From Bedellia somnulentella (taxonomy: Eukaryota; Arthropoda; Insecta; Lepidoptera; Bedelliidae): DNA of 64,000 nucleotides. The stretch covers positions 62,001 to 126,000 of the forward strand of contig CAUYWD010000196.1 of NCBI GenBank assembly GCA_963576735.1, given 5' to 3'. Below, piece by piece: positions 52,341 to 60,548 of this stretch; within the stretch, counting starts at the first letter, position 1; every line of letters starts with the position of its first letter. The notes under the pieces were generated by a model. It was not told where the DNA came from. It made no database searches and saw nothing but the letters and a program-made list of their open reading frames with translations. The position numbers were made by a program, and so were the translations under genes.

Positions 52341-54594
52341 TATTGAGTAACGTCAATGGGCTCCCCCTCTTCCATTGGCTCACTAGTTTGTGTTAGTGAG
52401 CGCGTTGGTTTAGCCTGGGCCTGTGATTTGCCACCAGCTTTCTTTCGATGCCTCGTCTTATTGCATGACTTAGCCCCTATTCGGTGATCTGCTGGTTTAT
52501 TGTCAGCAGAGCAAAGGAGACAATGGGGTTTGTCTGAGCATTCACGTGCCTTATGACCGGCTCCACCACAGCGATAACATAGCTCACTATGATTGGAACT
52601 TGATTGGCATGCTGCGCGGACGTGTCCAGGCTCCAAGCACTGGAAGCACCTTAGCTCTCTTTGAGGTAGCAGCTGTACTCGGGCCAGACTCCAACCAATC
52701 TGAACCTCACCCACTTGGTTTAGCTTTTTCAGAGCTTCGGCTGGACATCGAACCCAAGCTGTTCCACGGCCTCTTGGCCCATCCCGTATTTGGCCAACCT
52801 TGACGTCCCCAGGTGAGTATCCTCCTGCAGCTGCTACAGCAGCAGCAATTTCTTGGGGCGATAAAGAGTCATCAAGCCCAATAAGGCGCATATCGGCAGC
52901 CTTAATTGGCCTAGAAACTTTAACTTCTGGCGGCAAAACTTGCCGTAGTTTCACAGCAAGGGCCTCAGCTTTCACCTTAGCCTCGGGTCCAGAAAGTTCA
53001 ATCAGCCTAGCCCCAGTAATAGCTTTACGGGAGCGAATTTGATTAATTCCCATTTCTGAAAGATCCGCTATTTGCCTGGCTTTGGTCATCACGTCTGAGT
53101 AATTAAAGCCTTTGGCCTCAGCTCCTTCTACCAGGGAAACGCTCACAGCCGCAAAACGTGGAACCCGAATGGTAGGCTTTTTCTTCTTCTTATGATTCGG
53201 GTTTCCAGTGAGGGCTTTTGTTGGGACTGCTGCGTTGGCTTTCCCATTCCTTTTCACTACTGTAGCCCAGGTATCTTTGTCTGGGGCAGACGAAGGCCCA
53301 GGCTGGGGCTGTTCATGAGGGCGGGTCACACTCTCAGAAACCACCATTCTATTATTTGGTGAGGTAAGGGGCTTAAGTGGCGCGGATTTAGGGACCGACT
53401 TTTTCCCCTTCCCTTTGCCCTTAGTTTGGCTACCCAGAGATGTTGAGACCGAGTTTCCTACCGCCAAAGAAGAAGTTTGGGATGACTTCTTTGTCACAGC
53501 ATCCGAGGCAAGCGGAGGCCAGATACGTTGTGGTGGCAAAAGCCTTTCTTCGAGTGCTTCGAGCCTAGCATTCATCATAGTTCCCACTTGAACCATGATA
53601 GAGCGCGCCAGATCATCACTGCTAAGGGCAGTTGTGTTGGCGTTAGAGCGGACGCTCATGACCTCCGCTTTAACTTCCACCAGCTCGCGACGTAGATTAT
53701 CCAACTCGGAAGCTAAGGTTTGCTTATCAGACGTCGCTTTTTTATTCTCCTCTTTCAGCCGACTGATTTCTTCACGAAGAGCGACCACTTCCTTAGAGGA
53801 TGACCACTCTTGGAGCATTTCTGTGTATCTAGTTATTTCTTCCGCAGCATTCCTTAAGTCCCTTACGTAGGTGCCTTTAAGGTTGCTAGACTTTTTGTCG
53901 CACGCTCTTTAACTATTTGGGCTAGCTCTGCCGCAGATTTGGCTTCTATAGGAGTTGGTGAAGACCGTTTCCGGGATCTACAGGCAGTGCCCCTCACCAT
54001 TTTAGGATTTGGAGTGTCCTGCTGACTGCCTGATTCCTCATCTCGCAGGAATTTCTTCCTGGCCGCAGCAGCATCCGCTCTGGCCTTTCCTACTCCTATA
54101 TACTGACCCGTAGATGGAGGTCTACCGCGGCCTCTCTTCGACGAGGTTTGGCTTGCGAGAGTTGCAAAGCTCACGTCGGAATCAGAAGTGCTCTCATCAT
54201 TTGCAGCAGGGCGCTTCCTTTGTAGTTCCAGTAAACTGGATTAGCTACCTGCTGTCACGAGTGATGAAAAGCGTTCGTTACCATCACTTTCCATATCCAT
54301 GGGTCCACATTCATCGTTGTCGGGGTTTATTACCCGATCATCGAATTTATTTCTATGGGAATCAACTGGGATTCCCAAAGAGATTCTACATTCTCTGATG
54401 GCTGACGTTTGCAGAGAGCCATCACTATTCGTTGCGCTTATAACTGAGTCCGTAAGAGTAAAGCATTGGTCGTTGGATTGGCTGTTTTTGCCCCCCCCAG
54501 AATACGTGGGGGCGCCTTCCACGGCCGTGGAAGGGTGGGATTCCCCCTCTCGGGGACCCACCTGGGTAATTCTATTAAAACTAGCCTTTTTCAT
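52340..54594 (-). pseudogene. S13 ORF1, broken by one stop and one deletion
   Basis: The start ATG at 54594 (MKKASFNRI) leads a type B head. A TAA ends the frame at 54241-54243 after SLVTAGS. The same frame resumes with KRGRGRPPSTGQYIGVGKAR to about 53890, where about 22 nt are missing around the LKGTYVRDLR block and the frame shifts. The rest (to 52340) is normal: coiled coil, MVQVGTMMNARLEALEERLL, WATVVKRNGK, CFQCLEPGHVRAAC, CYRCGGAGHKAREC and CLLC..H..C. It ends DVTQ TAA. Confidence 0.88.
54490..54567 (-). promoter_or_regulatory. ORF1 head RNA module, type B (S13)
   Basis: P3 is CTTCCAC-GGCC-GTGGAAG: both partners of one base pair differ from S3 (GC to AC with GC to GT) and the helix stays perfect. 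The P2 loop is GAGA. Confidence 0.8.
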
Positions 54595-55076
54595 TATGGG
54601 GTTTGGTAGACTTTATACTCGGCCTACCATCGAGCTGCGCTTGGCACTGGACTCCCTCCAGACATTCATCCCCTCGGCACGCTGACCTTGGGATTGGGGT
54701 AATTTTTTATAGAGATTTTCTTCCTCGCAGCCCAGACCTCAGTGGCCTGAGCCCCCGTTCCCACTGAAGTAGGCTTAGGGTTGGCCGGCAGTATCATGAA
54801 GACACTGCCGCCCCACAAAGACAGAACCTGGCCGACCGATGCGACACAGACGCCAGGTTCTAACACCCGCCCCAGCCGCCCAATGTGGACAAACGCTGGG
54901 GCTAAGCCGTGCACATCAGAATGTGCCACGACTTCCCGTCCGCTTACTGCTCGCTCTGGAAGCAGAGGAGAGAAGCGGACTCTCGGTACATTAGCTTCAC
55001 CCCGGACTGGATTGCCCGAGGCTACTGAGCCCCCACGCCACGACAAGGCTGTACCGTGTGGGGGACCGTGTGGGGG

Positions 55077-55085
55077 AACCTAACC
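55077..55085. repeat. Telomeric repeat, 1.8 units
   Basis: AACCTAACC lies between S13 and S14. Confidence 0.88.
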
Positions 55086-55890
55086 TTTTTTTTTTTTTTT
55101 GTCGTGGGGAAATCCTCATGGATCCGACGTCACCCGGCGGGGTGACGAAGGTATGTCGGACTCCTACCGACTAAAACCCCACGGTGGCCATCTTCGGTGC
55201 TTTGATGCGGGATTGGTGGGAACGCCCATGGCAGTCTACCTCCAATCCCGCGCACCACGCCTCTCGGCGTCCATCTCGGGGGACTTGAAGTCCCCCACTC
55301 CCCCTTGTGCTTCCTCAGCACCGCAGACGTTTGGGCCACAATTTCCAAACGCCCGCCCCCTCGAGGTTCTCCTTGCGGAGTAGCAGACTGCAACCCGCCG
55401 GTCGCAGCCCACCACCTCACGGATTTTTTAACGAGGTTTTGTCCTCGGATTTTTGCGGAAGGTTTACTCCTCTTCCGATTTTTTATAGAGGTTTACTCCT
55501 CGCGGTCAAGCCTACACCACGGCAAGACCCTCGGCCCTGGAAGTGTAACACTGCCAGAGTTACGAGTTCCCCTCTTGCTCCCGTTCCCTCTCTACACCTC
55601 GAAATGAAACGGGAGCAACCCACCCCATGATTTTTAACGAGGTTTTCTCCTCCGATTTTTTATAGAGGTTGACTCCTCGCGACCTGCCGGTGACGGCAAG
55701 GCCCTCGGTCCCAACAACAGCGGCTACAACTGTTGCTGGGGTTACGATCTGCGTCGCTTCCCCTGTCCCCTCTCCTAATAAGAGGGATACTGGGAGCGAC
55801 GCCACCTCGGTGCATTAGCTTCACCCCGGGTGGCTAGTCCGGGGCTACTGAGCCCCCACGCCACGACAAGGCTGCACCGTGTGGGGGGGG
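55086..55890 (-). mobile_element. S14: short non-autonomous SART-like unit (about 0.8 kb)
   Basis: It is nearly the same as S8, with no ORF. Fold 55103-55183; variable hairpin GGGATTGG/CCAATCCC; five U-tract/GAGG units. In the TTGCTCCCG stem it reads ATGAAACGGGAGCAA where S8 has AGGAAAGCGGGAGCAA, and this extends the pairing to TTGCTCCCGTTT-like length. The 5' end has eight G instead of five. Confidence 0.8.
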
Positions 55891-55945
55891 AACCTAACCT
55901 AACCTAACCTAACCTAACCCAACCTAACCTAACCTAACCTAACCT
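55891..55945. repeat. Telomeric repeat, 11 units with one variant; internal edge of the array
   Basis: One unit reads AACCC. The tract ends AACCT at 55945 and abuts unique provirus sequence, so this is the boundary between the telomeric array and internal DNA. Confidence 0.93.
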
Positions 55946-56155
55946 GGACAAATAAGTCTGGACAAAGGAATGATAGTGGGATATAACTCGTATTGGTCCC
56001 AGTTTAAAAGGGATAAGTCCGGGTGCATTATCGAGGCTGTCAAGTGTTATCTCTCGTCCCTGGGTCAGGTGGGCAAGTAGCAAGATCAGCAGTGATAGTG
56101 GTGTCCTGTAACAATGTGGGTAACTTAGGATTTCTCTTAAGACGTGATTTAGCAA
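55946..56155 (-). pseudogene. Possible env N-terminus of the gypsy element, fragment
   Basis: About 70 codons include a hydrophobic run (LSLLILLLAHL) that could be a signal peptide, followed by a short segment with GLIPFKLG that loosely resembles the start of errantivirus envelope proteins. It is cut at the telomeric repeat. The assignment is weak and rests on position after pol and on the leader-like run. Confidence 0.35.
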
Positions 56156-56372
56156 CTGGATTACGTTTCTTTTTGGTACTACAGCTTAAATTATATCCTG
56201 GGTGAATCTTGGGGCTAATTTCTGTCTTTGAGCTAAAGGGTTCTTTATAAATACCTGTTGGTCTGGAACATAATCTTTCTTTTTCAGATTCTAAGTTTTT
56301 ATTCCTATGTTTGATAATTTTAGTAAGACACTCTAAAAATGATTCGCTAAAGATTTCATAAACTTTATTTAT

Positions 56373-56601
56373 TCAATTTAAATCTTTTTGATTTTCGGAT
56401 GGATTAACTTTGTGAATTTGGATGCGGGATAAAACGTCGGCATTAGTATTACTTTTGCCTTGCTTGTACACAACGTTTAAATTATATTCACTAAGTTTAA
56501 GACGCCACCTAGTAAGACGAGAGTTAGGTTCCTTCAAACTCATAACCCACTGGAGGGGTTTATGATCTGTGACTACTGTAAATTTACGAACATAAAGATT
56601 T
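56373..56601 (-). pseudogene. Ty3/gypsy RNase H fragment
   Basis: About 75 codons: LYVRKFTVVTDHKPLQW, SRLTRWRLKLSEY and NADVLSRI are standard gypsy RNase H signatures. About 60 residues that normally lie between RT and this point are missing. The BEL element stands at the break. Confidence 0.85.
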
Positions 56602-57132
56602 TGAATCACTCACCTGCAGCTGTAACTGGTGAGGTGTTCAGTCCTTAGTTATTCCAGGTGGTTTTTGTTGATCCTTCAATGATTTTGTTTAGATCTGAAT
56701 GCATCCAGTCTTCGATAAAAATACGATTCCCTGTCCAAGGGATATCGTCTATATTGGTTCTTTCTTTGCTTCCTTTCGTATTCTACGCAGATTTTCCTCA
56801 GATGATTCCTGATTCAACGCGTGCACCGGTGACCGCACCCAATGGTATCAAGGTTCACTTTCACGAACTATATCACTTTTATATGTCCACAATTACGCTG
56901 ATTCACAATATAAACAATAATTATTCAATGCCCCTTTCTATTAATATCCCAATACTCGAAATTTATACAAAATTAATAACAATTTTACAATGCAACAACC
57001 CACCATTCAAATCAGAGGTCAAGTCAAGAGTAGTGTTGCCATCAAGCAGTGTGACCATCTCAATCACTCAATATAGAATATGCTAAAGCCGCGCGTACAC
57101 TAAAACTAGCACTTAATAATCTGGCGTGAACA
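56602..57132 (-). repeat. BEL/Pao LTR (3' LTR), 531 bp
   Basis: It starts TGAATCACTCACC and ends GGCGTGAACA (TG..CA). It is the same length as the LTR at 61485-62015, with roughly 14 substitutions counted by eye and no indel. Confidence 0.88.
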
Positions 57133-57358
57133 TACCCCGCCCCAGGCCACTACAATCGGCCCGCTTTAATCAATCGGGAGTCGGGATAGAGTAGCGACCG
57201 CTCTTTTCAAAATAGAGGCGGCGCGAGGAAAGTTCAAACGCTCGCGTTCAGCTAACTCTAACAAGCTCCGAATAGCAACAAAGGGACTTGATCTCAAACC
57301 ATAGGTGTTGGTATTCAACTCAAATACCTGGATCGGCTCTTCAGGACTATCTCGCCAC
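57133..57358 (-). pseudogene. BEL/Pao RT fragment downstream of SINE b
   Basis: The frame WRDSPEEPIQVFELNTNTYG then LRSSPFVAIRSLLELA is a diagnostic BEL RT segment. It normally leads to the YVDD site; here homology fades after FPRAASIL and a stop follows. With the piece upstream of 57645 it forms one RT split by a SINE. Confidence 0.8.
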
Positions 57359-57367
57359 AAAATAAGT

Positions 57368-57635
57368 AATGCTGTGTAGTGTCGGCTTAGAATAGCACTA
57401 CCGCATTTCTACCCGTGGGGGATCGTAAGAGACGACTAAGGGTATAGGGTCTTTTTAAGTAACTTTTGGGCGATGTGGTTGGAGACCCGTCACCAACAAT
57501 TATTTATTATTACCATCTTTTCCCCTTAACTTAACTTAACTTCCAAAAGTGGCTGAGGAATATTTTATTTCCAAAGCTCTGGCTACCCCGTTTAGGGATA
57601 TATAGCCGTGATCATATGTATGTATGTATGGATGT
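57368..57635 (+). mobile_element. SINE-like repeat, copy b
   Basis: This 268-bp insertion is flanked by a 9-bp direct repeat AAAATAAGT (57359-57367 and 57636-57644). It begins CTGTGTAGTGTCGGC after a few bases and ends AGCCGTGATCATATG plus a TATG tail. It is homologous to the minus-strand copy at 37756-38017. Confidence 0.75.
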
Positions 57636-57644
57636 AAAATAAGT

Positions 57645-58800
57645 TGATATCGACGATCCTCAGGGGAGATGGCAGTAGCCCTAAACATCATACGGATATC
57701 GGCAACAAACACCACCTGGTGTCGCCGGAAACGTGTGAGGACTTCAGATATGTCCTTATGCAATTTGGGACCCGAGTGTAAACAATCATTTAGAGACACA
57801 CCATTAGAGGTGGGCGCAGAACCGTCGAACACCACTCGGATTTTTCCAGTAGGGGTCTTCAACACCGCGTGATGCGGTAGAAAATAGTACTCACAAGTGC
57901 GCCAATTTATTTTTGACAATGACATATGTCCCAAATCATAATACTCTCGCATAAATGAGGTATACTTTTCCTTAAAGATAGGATCTCGATTCATTCGCCG
58001 TTCCATCGAAAACAACCTCTTCTCGGCCAATGGCCGAGAACTACCAAGAGGGGAACGAGAAGCGAGAAAAGGCAGCCGAGTGATAAGTTGACCAGTGCAG
58101 AGGCGACTTGTATTATTCTGGTAAAACAATTCACACTCTTGGTTCACTGGGTCTTCAAATTTCTGTGTTGGTGGCTCTTCGATCTCCCAAAATTGCTGTA
58201 GAGTTTTCGAGAGTGACAAACCTACCCCAACACTATGTTCAACCGGCACCCTACTGGATAGGACTGGTCCAAAAATAACAAAACCAAAAACGGTAGGCAC
58301 TGCTACCAATCCGTTGGGCTGTAAGGGCTGAGGCCCTCCAGTCAAAAAAGTGCGTATAACATCAGAACCCAACAACAAATCTACTGGTCCAGGGGTAAAA
58401 CAGGTAGGATCCGCCAACTTCAAACCTTTTGTCAAAACAGGGCAAATCAACTTCAAATCAACCTGGGGTTGCACCGGACCCAAAATGTTATCAACAACAA
58501 TTCCCAAGAACGACACAACTGGAACCAGGGGATCCTGAGGCGAGACCGAGACACGGGTCTCTCCCTTAATCACTGACACGGGAGTGTTTCCTACACCCCT
58601 AACAAACGTATCACAATTTTTTAATGATAAGCCCTTGGGACCCCGAATCCAAAATGGCTCGAACATCCACATGTTGACCCTTGGGGCCCACACTCTAACA
58701 ACTGCTGTCGGCAACAGTACGGTTTCCCGGCGGGCAGCAGGGATTGGTGGGAGGGCAGCTAGTACCTATTCGGTACGTGGAGGGGGAGAAAACTCACCAC
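57645..58800 (-). pseudogene. BEL/Pao protease and N-terminal RT
   Basis: The aspartic protease site ILDSGSQ is coded at about 58635-58655, but in a different frame from the rest, so a frameshift follows it. The main frame then gives VDLLLGSDVIRTFLTGG, PTVFGFVIFGPV, RRMNRDPIFKEKY, YYFLPHHAVLKTPTGKIRVV, FDGSAPTSNGVSLNDCLHSG, and VFVADIRMMFRATAISPEDR with YQLIL at the SINE. These are peptidase A17 and Pao RT segments. The frame reads on into the SINE (HPYIHTYDHG..), which is not element protein. Confidence 0.85.
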
Positions 58801-59257
58801 TGGACACGTCGAAAAGGTTACGACGTGGGTGTGGCTCCCAGCTCTCGTACTGCCAACGACGAGAGAGCAGCAACAAATGGCGTACGATGACGCCCATAAC
58901 CGTAAGTCCGGTTATTGAACCGGGGCTGCTCCATCAAGGGGGGAGAGAACCTATCAGCGGCCGTGTAATATCTAGGCGGTTCCTGGGAACGAGACATTTT
59001 ACCCCCGCCCGTGGGGGATCGACGAGAAACCCCGCCCGTGGGAGAACGACGCAAAACCCTCTCGCGACAAATATTAGTCGCAGCATGGTGGAGGGGGGCT
59101 TGAAGAGGAGAGGAGCAGACTCAGGGGGGGGGGGAACGCACAACTTCTACATCATCACGACCACTACGGTTCGCACATAGAACCGGATGATGAGCTCCCC
59201 GACAAAACCTACAAGGTCTGCTCTGCTGACACTCACGCTGAAGATGGTCACCAAGAC
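58801..59257 (-). pseudogene. BEL/Pao gag zinc knuckles and gag-protease linker
   Basis: Directly after the inserted tRNA-like unit come two knuckles, CYVCLGDHLQREC and CRFCRGAHHPVLC, then a proline- and serine-rich linker with a repeated RRSPTGG motif (about 59000-59055). Reading frame shifts occur in this low-complexity stretch, so exact translation is uncertain. Knuckles bind genomic RNA in this family. Confidence 0.65.
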
Positions 59258-59270
59258 AAACATAACACCA

Positions 59271-59473
59271 ATAAATGAAGAATAAATAAAGGAAAGAAAA
59301 ATTTCGACACAGGCGGGATTCGAACCCGCGACCTCGGGTATACGCCCCCGTTGCTCTTGCCAATTGAGCTACCGTGTCAATGGCTGCCAGCGCGAAATTC
59401 CTCTTCCTTTATTTATTCTTTATTTATTAGTAATAATCCCCACATGAGGTTTTCATGAACAAAAAGATTTAAA
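59271..59473 (-). mobile_element. 203-bp insertion with tRNA-like core and inverted repeats
   Basis: It is flanked by a 13-bp direct repeat AAACATAACACCA (59258-59270 and 59474-59486), so it is an insertion into BEL gag. It carries a tRNA-like core (59306-59378) between imperfect inverted repeats of about 28 bp (59278-59306 and 59393-59420). The rest is AT-rich. It could be a tRNA-derived SINE or an element with terminal-type repeats; only this copy is in the window. Confidence 0.6.
59306..59378 (-). pseudogene. tRNA-like sequence (pseudo-tRNA)
   Basis: Acceptor GACACGG/CTGTGTC pairs with one G-U. The D-arm is GCTC/GAGC, and the T-arm GCGGG-TTCGAAT-CCCGC is perfect. A-box TAGCTCAATTGG and B-box GGTTCGAATCC look intact, so RNA polymerase III promotion is plausible. 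The anticodon arm is wrong: the stem is four pairs with an 8-nt loop GGCGTATA and no U at the usual place, so no anticodon can be assigned. Confidence 0.6.
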
Positions 59474-59486
59474 AAACATAACACCA

Positions 59487-60548
59487 CCTTCGGTCAGCAG
59501 CAATAGATCGGCGACCCTGGACTCGCATCTCCAAAAATCGCTTTCAGGCTGTCACTGCATGTCCAGGCTTCTTGCAATACCGACAAACAACAGGGGGCCC
59601 ATTTTGCCCCATGACCATATAAACTCGGTGATCATTCCTTTTGGTCAAACGTGGCTGATTCACACACCAAGATTCGGTTCCACACGAACCGGCTGACTAT
59701 GGAAAGTACACCAGAAATGTCTCCCACCCGGCACTCATCCTCCAGAAAAAGCAACAAGTCCGAAAAGGGATGAAGATGAGAGGCACTATCACCTCCAAAT
59801 TTGTGTTCGAAGCGAACCTTCAACTCAGGTAGAAGTTTCTCAAGCACAATATGTAACAATAAATAGGACCAGGAATCTACAGGTAAGTCCAGGATCTTCA
59901 ATGCATTCAAAGAAACCAGCATTGGATTTAACAAGTCAACCGACTCAGGTTAGAAATCCTGGGTAAGGTGAGAATCCGACCAACATGTTGGTCTGCAAGC
60001 CGTCTTACATTGTGGTACCTTCGGGTCAAAAGTTCCACAACAGTGGGATAACTGTCATCAGTCACAGTGAGATGACTCATCATGTCCAAAGCCTCATCCC
60101 GCATGGATGAACGAAGGTAGGCCAATTTCTGAGCTGGTGACAAATCTGACCTCCGATCCACCAGGCTTTGGAACATGTTCCAAAAACTAAGCCACTCAGT
60201 GAGATTTCCACTAAACTTAGGCAAATCCAAAGTGGGCAGTCTACCCAATAACGCTGGAGAGGTTGGTTCAAGTTTGGTACCCAATTCTGTAGAAGTGGTC
60301 GACCCCGCTTTGAGTGTGAGAGCAGCCTGAACCAATTGATCGGCAAGCACATCACACTGATCCAAATCGCCCACAATTTGAGTTTCCACATCAGATGGAA
60401 CCACACCAGTGCTGGCCAATTCATAATAACAGGCAGAAAGATTCTCTAACCGCTCCCATTTAGCGTGCAATTTATCAAACCTATCCAACAAAGCAGCGCA
60501 GTGGTTCGTTCTGGTCGACCCACCACTGCAGCAGCTGAAGCTACTCAA
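59487..60548 (-). pseudogene. BEL/Pao gag (frameshifted)
   Basis: The N-terminal frame (to about 59930) has LLDRFDKLHAKWERLENL and the DUF1759-type segment LPTLDLPKFSGNLTEWLSFW .. LAYLRSSM .. LLTRRYHN. A frameshift at about 59930 leads to ALKILDLPVDSWSYLLLHIV .. LLPELKVRFE .. LLLFLEDEC. A second shift near 59650 leads to the first zinc knuckle, CRYCKKPGHAVTA, whose last cysteine position is TGA. The start codon is uncertain; an upstream frame near 60548 is used. Gag builds the virus-like particle. Confidence 0.75.

Larger units (their letters stand above)
48803..55076 (-). mobile_element. S13: full-length SART-like element with defective ORF1
   Basis: It is about 6.27 kb with poly(A), 3' UTR, intact ORF2, broken ORF1 and a full 5' UTR (54595-55076). 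The very 5' end carries a tandem duplication of CCGTGTGGGGGA. It is the same subfamily as S4. Confidence 0.9.
55946..56601 (-). mobile_element. Ty3/gypsy element, 3' part (RNase H to possible env)
   Basis: This is the downstream part of the element whose upstream part lies at 62016-63230. RNase H is recognisable. An open stretch of about 110 codons (roughly 56360-56030, ending GTRDNT) links it to a possible env start. No integrase or LTR is seen. The left edge is cut by TTAGG repeat. Confidence 0.65.

Noticed and set aside
7642..55945. Regular short repeats resembling a CRISPR array
   Set aside because: The repeat is 5-bp telomeric AACCT in direct tandem; the spacers are kilobase-scale retroelements.
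57536..57635. C-terminal tail of the BEL frame (HPYIHTYDHG..)
   Set aside because: It is translated from the inserted SINE and its TATG tail.
59306..59378. Functional tRNA gene
   Set aside because: The anticodon loop has eight bases and no U at the normal position, and the sequence lies inside a retroposon-like insertion with target duplication.
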